DNA of 64,000 nt from Mesorhizobium sp. LHD-90 (GTDB taxonomy: Bacteria > Pseudomonadota > Alphaproteobacteria > Rhizobiales > Rhizobiaceae), in assembly GCF_030929505.1 (NCBI RefSeq), contig NZ_JAVFVV010000007.1, positions 124,001 to 188,000 of the forward strand. The letters are read 5' to 3'. The notes below the pieces were generated by a model. That model worked only from the letters and a program-made list of their open reading frames with translations, was not told where the DNA came from and did not search any database. The first letter of the stretch is position 1. Every line of letters begins with the position of its first letter. Both the position numbers and the translations under genes were made by a program. Below are positions 19,390-28,033 of this stretch, in pieces.

Positions 19390-20070
19390 ATGTCGACGGA
19401 TACAGCAATCAAGGACATTCTGGGCGAGCTCGCCGCATTGGAAGATCCGAGAATGCGCGAGGTCAATGAACGACATGGCGACGATCACGGCGTCAACCTC
19501 AGCCATCTTCGTTCTCTCGCCAAACGGCTGAAGACCCAGCACGACCTGGCGCTGCAGCTCTGGACCACAGGCAACACCGCCGCGCGCCTGCTGGCAACGC
19601 TTGTGTGCCGGCCGAAGGCTTTCTCCGCCGCGGAACTCGACGCGATGATCCGCGACATCAGCGCACCGAAACTGCTCGACTGGTTCATCGTCAACGTGGT
19701 GAAGCCCGGCCGCCATGCCGAGGAACTGCGTTTGCGCTGGAAAGACGGCAGCGACCTCGTCGGCCGCGCCGGCTGGGCCCTGACGACCGACAGGGTCGTC
19801 AGGAATGCCCGAGACCTCGATCTCGATGCGCTGCTCGACCAGATCGAGACGGAGATGAAACAGGCGCCCGAGCAGAAACAATGGACGATGAACCATTGTC
19901 TCGCCGAGATCGGCATTCGTCATCCGCAACACCGCAAGCGGGCGATCGCCATCGGCGAGCGGCTGAAGGTCCATATCGACTATCCGGCATCGCCTGGCTG
20001 CACGCCGCCCTACGCGCCAATGTGGATCGCCGAGATGGTTCGCCGGCGCGAAGAGACGCCGGCCCGATAG
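19390..20070 (+). CDS. DNA alkylation repair protein (AlkD-like HEAT-repeat family)
   Basis: A 226-residue all-helical protein resembling AlkD-type DNA glycosylases: LGELAALEDPRMREVNERHG, then LRSLAKRLKTQHDLALQLW, the segment ARLLATLVCRPKAFSAAELD, and TMNHCLAEIGIRHPQHRKRA. These match the bacterial DNA-alkylation-repair family whose HEAT-like repeats cradle damaged DNA; typical length is 220-240. AlkD uses an Asp and aromatic residues for catalysis, and I cannot assign them with certainty here. The start at 19390 follows AAGGGAG; earlier in-frame codons belong to the MITE-like element. Confidence 0.75.
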   Translation: MSTDTAIKDILGELAALEDPRMREVNERHGDDHGVNLSHLRSLAKRLKTQHDLALQLWTTGNTAARLLATLVCRPKAFSAAELDAMIRDISAPKLLDWFIVNVVKPGRHAEELRLRWKDGSDLVGRAGWALTTDRVVRNARDLDLDALLDQIETEMKQAPEQKQWTMNHCLAEIGIRHPQHRKRAIAIGERLKVHIDYPASPGCTPPYAPMWIAEMVRRREETPAR

Positions 20071-20130
20071 ATGTCTCGCACGGATGCCGGACAGCGATAG
20101 CTGGACGTTCGGAGGTCGGGGGCGGCCGCT

Positions 20131-21096
20131 TTACAGCGCCGGGCAGCCGCCGCCGGCCAGCACGTCGGCGCAGTTGGGCGAGCGCCGGAAATCGTCGTAG
20201 TAGAGCGTCCACTCGGTCGTATGCGCGGCGCGGTACGGCCCGAACTTGAAATACTGGTTCTCGCCCAGCCCCTTGTCGGCGTGGCCGATCTGGCCCTTGA
20301 CCGTGACGACTGGCTTGCCGTTGGCGAAGATCTCGATGTGGCCGGAGCCGTCAGGGCCGGGCTTCGTGTAGATGGCGAAGTCGATCCAGCCGGAATCGGC
20401 GGTTGGCAGCTTGTTGCCGTGATCGATGACCCGAATGGCGTCGGTGCAGCCGGCGTAGATCGCGCCGTCCGCGGGCGTCCAGCCGGCCTCGGTGGCGACA
20501 AGCGCCCGCATCTGGTTGGTCTCGGGCCTGAGCCAGACCGGCGTCGATCCGGATGCGCATGCCTCCGCCGAGCCGTTCGAAGCTGGCTGTGCCTTCGGCT
20601 CGATATAGTTGGTCTCGACGGTGGCAAAGAGCTTGCCGTTGCGCAGGCGCAGCGCCAGGAACGGGCTGAAGTCGCCCTCCGCCCCGGCGTCGATCTCGCG
20701 CTTCCACTGGGCGATCAGGTAGCGGTGGTCGTCCTGCGGGATCGGGTCGGCGAATTTCACGGCAAAACCGTACCAGACGCCCTCATCGTAGGGCACGCGC
20801 AGCTTGGTCTTTTCCCAGATCTCGGCGCGCTCGCTGCAGCCGTCGCTGTCGGCTCCGCAAAGCGGCTTGATGCTGAGTTTGAGCGCGCCCGTACCGCTGC
20901 GCTTCACCTCGCTCTGGAATTCCACCTTGCCGGCGCTCTGCTCGTAGTTCTCGCGATAGTAGAGCCCGCCGCCTTCGGCGAAATCCGGCCCGTCGAGGCT
21001 GTCGCGAAGAACGGTCGATCCGGGGTCGGCGTTGACGGGAGCAGCCAGGCACAGGGTTGCCGCGATAGTCGCCATCCGGATCGATCCAAATCTCAC
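20131..21096 (-). CDS. secreted heparin-lyase-I-like polysaccharide lyase
   Basis: A 321-residue protein with an N-terminal signal peptide (about residues 1-23, ATIAATLCLAAPVNA) and a jelly-roll fold of the heparin lyase I-like family (Polysacc_lyase family PF14099 type). Family features seen: GSTVLRDSLDGPDF at the mature N-terminus, VKRSGTGALKLSIKP, CSERAEIWEKTK, VWYGFAVKFADPIP, a WKR motif at about 135, and the C-terminal FKFGPYRAAHTTEWTLYYDD (typically fk.GiYR). Eight cysteine positions suggest disulphides. It starts with GTG at 21096 inside the stop of the adenylate cyclase gene (GTGA), so it is translationally coupled to it. Probably cleaves or binds an extracellular acidic glycan; no catalytic proof. 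Confidence 0.75.
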   Translation of the reverse strand: MRFGSIRMATIAATLCLAAPVNADPGSTVLRDSLDGPDFAEGGGLYYRENYEQSAGKVEFQSEVKRSGTGALKLSIKPLCGADSDGCSERAEIWEKTKLRVPYDEGVWYGFAVKFADPIPQDDHRYLIAQWKREIDAGAEGDFSPFLALRLRNGKLFATVETNYIEPKAQPASNGSAEACASGSTPVWLRPETNQMRALVATEAGWTPADGAIYAGCTDAIRVIDHGNKLPTADSGWIDFAIYTKPGPDGSGHIEIFANGKPVVTVKGQIGHADKGLGENQYFKFGPYRAAHTTEWTLYYDDFRRSPNCADVLAGGGCPAL

Positions 21097-22439
21097 TGCA
21101 CAGCCTTTCCGTTGCCGGGATCCATGCCGGGTCGCCCGTCGTCCCGCAAGAGCAGCATCAACTGCTCGGCATCCGAGACTCCGTCGTAGCTGATTTCGAC
21201 CGCCGCGTCCTCATCCAGTTCCGCGATGTCGGTGGCGTCGGGGTGAAGGATGGTCAACTTCTCCTTCACGCCGCGCAGTTTCTCGCGCCCGAGCGTGATC
21301 CAGCCGCCGCCGCAATAGGACGCGAATTCCTCGCTGGCGATGACGTTGTGCGGATACTTCTTCGTGAGCGTCTGCAGCCGCTGCACCTCGTTGACCGCCG
21401 AGCCGAAGGCCGAGAAAGTCAGGCGGTCGTTCAGGCCGACATTGCCGAACATGACATTGCCGACATGCAGGCCGACGCCGTAGCCGATGTCGGAAAGGCC
21501 CTGGCGCTTGCGGTCCTCGTTGAGCGCGCCCATGCGCGCGGTCGCCTTGAAGGCCGCCGCGAGCGCGGCCCGGCAGGCGATCTCCGACGGCTCGCGGTGG
21601 CGGTCACAGGGATAGACGGCGATGAAGCCGTCGCCGAGGAAGCTGAGGATCTGGCCGCCGCGGCGGTTGAAGGGAGCGGCGATGGCGTCGAAGAAGCGGT
21701 TCAGCGTCTCGATATAGGCCTCGCGGCCCTCCTGCTCTGCAAGCATGGTCGAGCCGCGCATGTCGGCCATCACCAACGCGGCGCGGATCGTGTCGCCTTG
21801 GCCGCGCCTGATGTTGCCGCTGAGCACGCGCTTTCCCGCGTCGTTGCCGAGATAGGTGGTGAGCATGTTGTCGGCGAGGCGGTTCAGCACCGCCATCTTG
21901 GCCGCCACCGCGAGGTGGTTCTGGACGCGCAGCAGCGCTGCGATCATGTTCTCGCTGAAACCCGCCGGTGCGTCGGTCGACCAGGAGCCCATCATCCCCT
22001 GGTCCTTGCCGGAATTGAACAGGTGCCGGAAGGCCATATAGTCGGTGATGCCCAATTCCTTGAGATCGTCGAAGATGGGGAACTCGGACGGGCCGGAATA
22101 ATCGATGCGCCGGCGCAGGTGGTCGAGCTTGTTGGAGAGCAGGTAGAAATACGGGCTGCGAGTGAAACGCTCCGAGCGCTGTCCCGGTTTCTGCCGAAAG
22201 CCTTCGACGCGCATGCCCGCGCCGCGCTCCCAGGTGAAGCCAAGCGCATCGTAGAGCGGATGCAGCATCGAGAAGGAGAGATGCACGCGGGCGATCGGCA
22301 TGCCGGCGGCGGCGAGCCGTTCGCAGAAGCCGCGGACCATGGTTTCGAGATCGTCGCCCGCGAGCGAGGAATGAGTGAGCCAGTCGGCGACCCTGTCCAT
22401 CAGGATCGTGGACACATCGGTAGACGCGCCGTTCGTCAT
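21093..22439 (-). CDS. class III adenylate/guanylate cyclase
   Basis: A 448-residue soluble cyclase. Residues 1-210 form an N-terminal domain seen in many rhizobial cyclases (RVHLSFSMLHPLYDALGFTW). The catalytic domain (about 217-400) has both metal-binding aspartates, D226 in VMADMRGSTML and D270 in FLGDGFIAVYP, and the transition-state Asn/Arg pair in GSAVNEVQRL. It should therefore be active; ATP versus GTP preference cannot be settled by eye. ATG at 22439 is supported by GGAGAA upstream; the longer in-frame opening overlaps the FkbM gene. It lies between the FkbM methyltransferase and the lyase on one strand. Confidence 0.9.
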   Translation of the reverse strand: MTNGASTDVSTILMDRVADWLTHSSLAGDDLETMVRGFCERLAAAGMPIARVHLSFSMLHPLYDALGFTWERGAGMRVEGFRQKPGQRSERFTRSPYFYLLSNKLDHLRRRIDYSGPSEFPIFDDLKELGITDYMAFRHLFNSGKDQGMMGSWSTDAPAGFSENMIAALLRVQNHLAVAAKMAVLNRLADNMLTTYLGNDAGKRVLSGNIRRGQGDTIRAALVMADMRGSTMLAEQEGREAYIETLNRFFDAIAAPFNRRGGQILSFLGDGFIAVYPCDRHREPSEIACRAALAAAFKATARMGALNEDRKRQGLSDIGYGVGLHVGNVMFGNVGLNDRLTFSAFGSAVNEVQRLQTLTKKYPHNVIASEEFASYCGGGWITLGREKLRGVKEKLTILHPDATDIAELDEDAAVEISYDGVSDAEQLMLLLRDDGRPGMDPGNGKAVQ

Positions 22440-22452
22440 CCGGATTCTCCGG

Positions 22453-23247
22453 TTATCGCTTCTGTTCGAAAAGGAAATCCGCGCCTCGGGGGACGACGCG
22501 GAAGACGATTCCGAAGACAATATAGGAGACGAGTCCCGGGTATTTAACCAGCCAAGGACCGGAAAAATGGTTTCCGAAGAGTCGGCCGAGCTTCCAGGTT
22601 GCATAGGCCGTTTTCAGCCGGCGCACCAGCCGGTTGCCGACGAGGCTTTTTTCGAGGAGTTGCGGATGCACGGCTAGCTGCAGGGCGCGCACCGGATAGG
22701 TCTTCAGCCGCCCGAGCGTTGGAGCCAGTGCGTATTCGTAGCCCTCGATGTCGATCTTGACGAAGGCCGGGGACCCGGCCGCGCCTGCCATGATCTCGTC
22801 GAGGCGGAGGCCCTTCGCCTCGGCGCTTTCGCCGCCGCCCATGTCCAGGATGCTCGTTTCCGAACTGCCGAAGCCATCGACCGCATGGATCATCACCGCC
22901 GGCCGGTCCGACAGCGCGCCCTGCAGCACCGTCACGTTCGCACAGCCGGCCGCAAGTCCTTCGAGGATCGCGATGCATTTCGGGTCGGGATCGACGGCCA
23001 CCACTGACTTGGCGATTTGCGCGCCGTAAAAGCTGGTCACGCCGATCCACGCGCCGATGTCGATCATCACGGTGTCGCGGTCGAGATAGCGCGACAGCGC
23101 TTGCAGTGTGCGCGGCTCCCATTGGCCGGCAGACAGCTTTGCATAGAACTTCCGATACTCCGGCAGGTCGGCGAGTTGCACCATGTGGCCGGCATAGCGC
23201 ACGCCGATGGTCTTCAGGCCGCAGGACCCGTGCACGCTGTGTCCCAA
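22453..23247 (-). CDS. FkbM-family SAM-dependent methyltransferase
   Basis: A 264-residue methyltransferase. FkbM features: TVMIDIGAWIGVTSFYGAQI (motif I, SAM binding), VVAVDPDPKCIAILE (motif II acidic residue), and the typical LRLDEIM...FVKIDIEGYEYALAP segment at about residues 145-175. Family members O-methylate sugars in surface polysaccharides and lipids. The likely start is TTG at 23247, with AGAGG 5 bases upstream and overlapping position after the DUF3095 stop; ATG at 23184 is the alternative and would remove 21 residues. Gene spacing on both sides is 8-13 bases, so it is in one operon with the two cyclase-type genes. Confidence 0.88.
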   Translation of the reverse strand: MGHSVHGSCGLKTIGVRYAGHMVQLADLPEYRKFYAKLSAGQWEPRTLQALSRYLDRDTVMIDIGAWIGVTSFYGAQIAKSVVAVDPDPKCIAILEGLAAGCANVTVLQGALSDRPAVMIHAVDGFGSSETSILDMGGGESAEAKGLRLDEIMAGAAGSPAFVKIDIEGYEYALAPTLGRLKTYPVRALQLAVHPQLLEKSLVGNRLVRRLKTAYATWKLGRLFGNHFSGPWLVKYPGLVSYIVFGIVFRVVPRGADFLFEQKR

Positions 23248-23255
23248 TTCGGCCT

Positions 23256-24476
23256 CTACCTGCTTGCCGCGTCGCGCGTTGCGGCCCCGGTCGCGGCCAG
23301 GTTCGCCAGGCCGGGAGCAACCGCCTTGGCCTTGAGGCTGGCGGCCGCCATTGCGTAGCCGCCGGCCGCGCCGTCGACGAAATGGATGTGGTCATGCTCC
23401 ATCGGCGTGACGACGATGCAGGTCATCAGCGCCGAATTCTGCCGGTGCAGGCCGTAGCGGCATATGCCGGCCTCTTCCGCTTGCCTGAGCCGCTGCTCCA
23501 CCAGGGCGAGGCGCGCCGCGTCGAGGTCGACGGTCATCTTCAGTCCGTCGTCGAATTTCCGGAAATCGGAGTTTTCCGAGACCTCCCGGACGTAGCGTCG
23601 CGCATTGAACCGGCCGAGGCTCCATCCGGTGGCGAAAAGCACTTTGATCAGCAGCATCTGGCCGAGAATCGAGAGTTTCGGCCAGAGCCGCTTGCCCTTG
23701 GGCGCCAGTGCGCTGGCTTCCGCCTGGAGCCCTTTCGGCGGAACGCTGAAGGAAAGCGCGGCCGGCTGCGCGGGGTGGCCGCCGTTGCCGTCCTCGCCGA
23801 CAATGGCGACGATGTCGCGGACCAGTTGCTGGAATTCGGCCATCCTGCCGCCCGGCGCGGGCACGGCGATGATCGAAACGATGTCGCCGCGCTGCGCCTC
23901 GATAGGGTTCCAGCGGCAGGAGAGCCCGGTAAGGTCGGGCCGGGTCCCGCTCGGCGCTGCCGGGATGGCGTAGCGGCCCGCCTTCATCTCGGCCTCCGCC
24001 CAACTCGTGCCGCCGCCGAGGAACATGGCATAGGAGACGTTGTCGCTGGCTCGGAACATCGCGACGCGGACGTCGAGCCCGCGGTCGCGGATTTCCTTCA
24101 TCGGCACCAATGCCGCCCGCAAGGTGAGATCGAGTTCGTCCGCCACCCAGGCTTGCGTCGCGGCAAGCGCGGACTTCGCCGCGGCGACGGCCCGGTCCGG
24201 AAACGCCACCACGGCGCCGTCGCCGCCGAACACGAATGGCAGGTCGCGGCGGCCGATGGCGTTGAGCAGCGCCGAGATGGCGCTCGCGCCGGCCATGTTC
24301 ACCGACTTGTAGCGGCCGGCCTGAATCGCCTTGGTCGAGCCGACGATGTCGGTGGTCGCCAGCGACCAGTCGTCGGGCAGCGGGCGGTAGTTCTTGGCGT
24401 CCACCACCTCTTCGAACCGCGAAAAGGCGGGAATGCTCGCGAAGAACGCGTCGTCGATGGCGAGGCTGCTGTCCAT
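23256..24476 (-). CDS. DUF3095 protein, cyclase-like
   Basis: A 406-residue protein of the DUF3095 family: PDDWSLATTDIVGSTKAI at about residues 34-51, LPFVFGGDGAVVAFPD at 79-94, AGRYAIPAA, and the C-terminal FRKFDDGLKMTVDLD and HIHFVDGAAGGYAMAAASLK. The first two segments look like the metal-binding strands of class III nucleotide cyclases: D43 in TDIVGST and D86 in GGDGA are in the same places as the two catalytic aspartates. The family has no established reaction known to me. ATG at 24476 has AGGAAAA upstream. It leads the operon that ends with the cyclase and lyase. Confidence 0.88.
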   Translation of the reverse strand: MDSSLAIDDAFFASIPAFSRFEEVVDAKNYRPLPDDWSLATTDIVGSTKAIQAGRYKSVNMAGASAISALLNAIGRRDLPFVFGGDGAVVAFPDRAVAAAKSALAATQAWVADELDLTLRAALVPMKEIRDRGLDVRVAMFRASDNVSYAMFLGGGTSWAEAEMKAGRYAIPAAPSGTRPDLTGLSCRWNPIEAQRGDIVSIIAVPAPGGRMAEFQQLVRDIVAIVGEDGNGGHPAQPAALSFSVPPKGLQAEASALAPKGKRLWPKLSILGQMLLIKVLFATGWSLGRFNARRYVREVSENSDFRKFDDGLKMTVDLDAARLALVEQRLRQAEEAGICRYGLHRQNSALMTCIVVTPMEHDHIHFVDGAAGGYAMAAASLKAKAVAPGLANLAATGAATRDAASR

Positions 24477-24574
24477 TGCGCTTTTCCTAGCATACTTCCT
24501 TTCATATGGATGCGGCGAGCCGTTTCGTCCCGTCCAAATTGACTTGGGCGCGGGCAGCGGCATAGGCATGCTTG

Positions 24575-25654
24575 ATGCGCATCGCCTTCCACGCCCCGAT
24601 GAAGCCGCCTGACCATCCGGTGCCGTCCGGCGACCGCCTGATGGCGCGGCTGCTGATGCAGGCAATGCGCCTTGCTGGACATACGGTTTTTCTGGCGTCG
24701 AGGTTTCGCGGCTTTGCAAAGACGCCGGAAGATTTTCAGGCCAGGCAGGCTGAGGGCGAGGCGGAAGCCGCGCGCATCGCTGCCGAATGGCAGGCGGGAC
24801 CGATGCCGGACCTGTTCTTTTGCTACCATACCTATTTCAAGGCACCTGACTATCTCGGCCCGCCTTTGGCCGAAACCTTCGGCATTCCCTACGTCACCGC
24901 CGAGGCGTCCTACACGCTGAGCCGTGATGCCGGATCGTGGGCCGGGGCGCAGGCCGTGGTCAGGCGCGGCCTGCAGCAGGCGGCACTAAACCTTTGCTTC
25001 ACCGGGCGCGACCGCGAGGGATTGCTGAGCGTCGTCGGCGCGGAGCGGCTCGCCATGCTGCCGCCCTTCATCGACACGTCACTGTTTACGTCCTCGGCAG
25101 TTGGATCGATACCGCCTCGGCTGGTCACCGTCGCGATGATGCGGGTGGGCGACAAGCTCGACAGCTACCGCCTGCTTGCCTCGGCGCTGGTATCGTGCAC
25201 CGACCTGCCGTGGCGGCTGGCGATCGTCGGCGACGGTCCCTGCCGCGACGAGGTGCGGGAGATGTTTTCCGCCATCGATCCCGCTCGCCTCGAATGGCTG
25301 GGCGAAAAGCAGCCGGAAGAGGTTCCGGCCATCCTCGCCGCCAGCGACATCTATGTCTGGCCCGGTTTCGGCGAGGCGTTCGGGCTTGCCTATCTGGAGG
25401 CGCAGGCGGCCGGCCTGCCTGTCGTGGCGATGGCGACCGCCGGCGTGCCGGAGGTCGTGCGCGATGGCGAGACCGGCCTGCTGACGCCGCATGGCGACGT
25501 CGCCGCGCTTGCCGCGGCGATCCGAACGCTGCTCCATGATGCCGTGCGCCGCCAGTCTTTGGGTGCCGCGGCGCGTCGTTTCGTACTCGGCGAGCGCTCG
25601 CTGGAAAAAGCCGCCGCGACGCTGAAAATCTTGCTTGCGAGGTTCGAGCCATGA
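24575..25654 (+). CDS. glycosyltransferase family 4-type
   Basis: A 359-residue retaining GT-B glycosyltransferase. Features: MRIAFHAPMKPPDHPVPSGD with RLMARLLMQAMRLAGHTVFL at the N-terminus; LEWLGEKQPEEVPAILAASD, then VWPGFGEAFGLAYLEAQAAG (E-x7-E nucleotide-sugar motif) and VRDGETGLLTPHGD in the C-terminal domain (about 230-310). ATG at 24575 is preferred over a TTG one codon earlier. It is divergent from DUF3095 (gap about 100 bp) and overlaps the deacetylase by 4 bases. Acceptor and donor unknown; context suggests a surface glycan. Confidence 0.9.
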   Translation: MRIAFHAPMKPPDHPVPSGDRLMARLLMQAMRLAGHTVFLASRFRGFAKTPEDFQARQAEGEAEAARIAAEWQAGPMPDLFFCYHTYFKAPDYLGPPLAETFGIPYVTAEASYTLSRDAGSWAGAQAVVRRGLQQAALNLCFTGRDREGLLSVVGAERLAMLPPFIDTSLFTSSAVGSIPPRLVTVAMMRVGDKLDSYRLLASALVSCTDLPWRLAIVGDGPCRDEVREMFSAIDPARLEWLGEKQPEEVPAILAASDIYVWPGFGEAFGLAYLEAQAAGLPVVAMATAGVPEVVRDGETGLLTPHGDVAALAAAIRTLLHDAVRRQSLGAAARRFVLGERSLEKAAATLKILLARFEP

Positions 25655-26394
25655 ATGACGCGACCTGGCAGCCGTTGAAGGAGGCGCTCGCCCGCTGGCG
25701 CGGCGCGGGGCGAAAACCGTCCTTCTGGTTGCGCGACGACGACGCCGTCGAGCCGACGCCCGCCCTCGACCGTCTGGTCGCCGTTGCGGAGCGTTTCGAC
25801 ATACCGCTCGGCCTGGCCGTCATCCCAAAACACGCACGTCCGGGCCTGGCGCGGCATCTGGCGGAAAAGCGCCACGTCACCGCGCTTGTGCATGGCTGGT
25901 CGCATGACAATTTCGCGCCGCCGGGCGCGAAGAAGCAGGAACTTGGCCTGCATCGGCCCGCCGACATGGTTCTCGCCGATCTCGGCCGGGCCCTGCGCCG
26001 GATCGAAAAGCTGTTCGAAGCGCAGTCGGCGCCGCTGCTCGTGCCGCCGTGGAACCGCATCGACGCCGCGTTGCCGCCGGCGCTCGGCGCCCTCGGCTAT
26101 CGCGGCCTGTCGGTCTTCGGCAGATCGAAGCCGGCGCCGCTGCGCATCATCAACACCAGCGTCGACATCATCGACTGGCACGGCACGCGCGGTTGTCGCG
26201 ATCCTGGCGTGCTTGTCGAGGAGATCGTCGCCCAACTGGATGCGGGGCTGGCCGATCCGTCGCTGCCGGCGATCGGGCTCTTGACGCATCATCTCGTCCA
26301 TGACGAGGCGGCATGGGATTTCATGCTGCGACTGTTCGAGGCGACGGCGCATGATGGGCGCTGGCACTCGATTGAGGAACTGCTGGAGGCGTGA
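25651..26394 (+). CDS. polysaccharide deacetylase-like protein
   Basis: A 247-residue protein with NodB-homology features: the Asp cluster in SFWLRDDDAVE at about residues 25-35 and the metal-binding HxxxH motif in ALVHGWSHDNFAP at about 77-90, followed by LVPPWNRID (family motif 3, R/P..W or PP.g) at about 130 and LTHHLVHD near the C-terminus. These support a metal-dependent carbohydrate deacetylase. No signal peptide is seen, so it is probably cytoplasmic, acting on a lipid- or nucleotide-linked sugar. The ATG overlaps the glycosyltransferase stop codon (ATGA). Confidence 0.82.
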   Translation: MNDATWQPLKEALARWRGAGRKPSFWLRDDDAVEPTPALDRLVAVAERFDIPLGLAVIPKHARPGLARHLAEKRHVTALVHGWSHDNFAPPGAKKQELGLHRPADMVLADLGRALRRIEKLFEAQSAPLLVPPWNRIDAALPPALGALGYRGLSVFGRSKPAPLRIINTSVDIIDWHGTRGCRDPGVLVEEIVAQLDAGLADPSLPAIGLLTHHLVHDEAAWDFMLRLFEATAHDGRWHSIEELLEA

Positions 26395-26478
26395 TCACTG
26401 ACGGCGGGGCCGGTTCAACGCTCGCCGTCAGGTGGGCGTGGGCGCATCGGTGAGTGACGCCAGATGGTCGCGGGCATC

Positions 26479-27504
26479 TCAAGCCCGCTTCGCGACTTTC
26501 TGCTTCACCTTAAAACTGATCTGCTGGCCGTCGCGCGCCGCGAATGTCCCCGGAAACACCGCCTTGGCTTCCGCCTCGATCTTTTCGAGCGCGGCGTCGG
26601 TGCGGAAAGGGTCGTGGTGGAACAGCGCCAGCTTCTTCGCACCAGCCGCCTTGCAGAGCTTTATGCCTTCCTGCCAGGTCGAATGGCCAAAGCCGCGTTT
26701 CTTTACCATTTCCTGGTCGGTGTAGGTGGCGTCGTAGATTACCAGGTCGGCCTTGTCGATCAGCGCCAGGATGTTCTGGTCGAGTTCGCCCTCGACGTGT
26801 TCCGTGTCGCTGATCAGCGCCACCACCCGGCCGCCATATTCGACCCGGTAACCGATGCAGCCGCCCGGATGGTTGAGGCTGCCTGTCCTGACGGTCACGT
26901 CCGGCCAGGGCTTCAGCACGTCGCCGGATTTGAAGTCACGGGTCTCCAGCGTCGCCTGGCAAATGCCGATGGACACCGGGAACCACGGCGCGCGCATCAG
27001 TTCGTGCAGCATCTCGTGCGTCGACATGATGCCGTTCAGATGGCCCGACCAGACCTGCACGTTGATCGAGGGGACCCAGAGCGGCGAAAAGAACGGCAGG
27101 CCGAGCACGTGGTCATAGTGGAAGTGCGTGAAGAACAGGTGCACGTCGGTTGCGCCGGACTGCACGACCGAAAGGCCGGCCGGGCGTATGCCGCTGCCGG
27201 CGTCGAAGATCATCGTGTGGTCGCCGCAGCGCATCTCCACACAGGCGGTGTTGCCGCCAAAGCGCCGGAATTCCTTGCCGGCGACCGGGATGCTGCCGCG
27301 CGTGCCCCACAGCCTTACCCGGAACGCGCTGTCGGACTTCGGCTGCTCGCCGAGTTCGGCGGCTGCCTTCCTGCGCAGGATCTCGGTTATGTCCGGGACC
27401 ACCTTGACCTTGAGCGCCTGCAGCGTCGGGCCGTCTAGGTTGGCGGCGGGTTTCACCGGCGCAAGTCCGACCTTCCGTCGGAAATCGGCGGGGCTGGTGT
27501 CCAT
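26479..27504 (-). CDS. metallo-beta-lactamase-fold hydrolase
   Basis: A 341-residue protein of the MBL fold, subgroup with the opening RLWGTRGSIPVAG and FGGNTACVEM (about residues 64-91). The zinc motif HxHxDH is complete in FFTHFHYDHVLGLPF (127-132), with later ligands in SLNHPGGCIGYRV, LISDTEH and LFHHDP. Relatives are often linked to cyclic-nucleotide or response-regulator domains. A phosphodiesterase role on a cyclic nucleotide is a reasonable guess from the adjacent cNMP-binding gene but is not shown. About 25 bases separate it from that gene, on the same strand. The first 60 residues are a non-conserved helical extension. Confidence 0.85.
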   Translation of the reverse strand: MDTSPADFRRKVGLAPVKPAANLDGPTLQALKVKVVPDITEILRRKAAAELGEQPKSDSAFRVRLWGTRGSIPVAGKEFRRFGGNTACVEMRCGDHTMIFDAGSGIRPAGLSVVQSGATDVHLFFTHFHYDHVLGLPFFSPLWVPSINVQVWSGHLNGIMSTHEMLHELMRAPWFPVSIGICQATLETRDFKSGDVLKPWPDVTVRTGSLNHPGGCIGYRVEYGGRVVALISDTEHVEGELDQNILALIDKADLVIYDATYTDQEMVKKRGFGHSTWQEGIKLCKAAGAKKLALFHHDPFRTDAALEKIEAEAKAVFPGTFAARDGQQISFKVKQKVAKRA

Positions 27505-27529
27505 GTCGGGACGAGGTTTTATGCTGGCG

Positions 27530-28000
27530 CTAGGAATTTGCTTGCCTCGCCTTGCTGCGGGCGGCCGTCAGCTCAGCCGTGGTATGGCTGAGGCGGTCCG
27601 CCAGGACCTTGACGATCTCCACCGTCATTTCCGGAAACTCGGTCAGCAGCCGCAGGAAATGATCCTTGCGGATGCGCAGCGCCTCCAGCGGTGTCGAGGC
27701 GCGAACCGTCGCGGTGCGCGATACGTCGCAGAGGATGGCGATCTCTCCGACGATTTCGTTGGGCTCCACCTCGGCGACCTTGATCTGGCCGGCGGCGGAA
27801 TCGACGATGATGTCCGCCTTTCCGGACAGCACCACATAGGCTGCATCGCCTTCGTCGCCCTGATGAAACAGCGTCTGGCCCTCGCTGTACGAGACACGAT
27901 CAGAGGTGAAGGCTAGCAGCTTCAGCTTCGCCGGTGCAACTCGGGAAAACAGCGGAACCTTCCGCAGCATTCCCACCTCGTCGTTCAGCAGCATGACCAT
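27530..28000 (-). CDS. cyclic nucleotide-binding (Crp-fold) protein without DNA-binding domain
   Basis: A 156-residue single-domain cNMP-binding protein. The beta-roll is clear (VPLFSRVAPAKLKLLAF; EGQTLFHQGDEGDAAYVVLS) and the phosphate-binding cassette is GEIAILCDVSRTATVRA at about residues 85-101, with the Glu (E86) and Arg (R95) that contact the cyclic phosphate and ribose. A C-terminal helix (EIVKVLADRLSHTTAELTAA) follows but there is no helix-turn-helix, so it is a sensor or a protein partner, not a transcription factor. A second ATG lies two codons in (27994). It is 33 bases after the ABC exporter-like gene on the same strand. Confidence 0.92.
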   Translation of the reverse strand: MVMLLNDEVGMLRKVPLFSRVAPAKLKLLAFTSDRVSYSEGQTLFHQGDEGDAAYVVLSGKADIIVDSAAGQIKVAEVEPNEIVGEIAILCDVSRTATVRASTPLEALRIRKDHFLRLLTEFPEMTVEIVKVLADRLSHTTAELTAARSKARQANS

Positions 28001-28033
28001 TCACCCCGAAAGATCATCGCACAGCCTGGCCCT

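Noticed and set aside
22440-22604. N-terminal extension of the cyclase into the FkbM gene
   Set aside because: Ser-rich, non-conserved, overlaps a well-supported gene; the ATG at 22439 has a good ribosome binding site.
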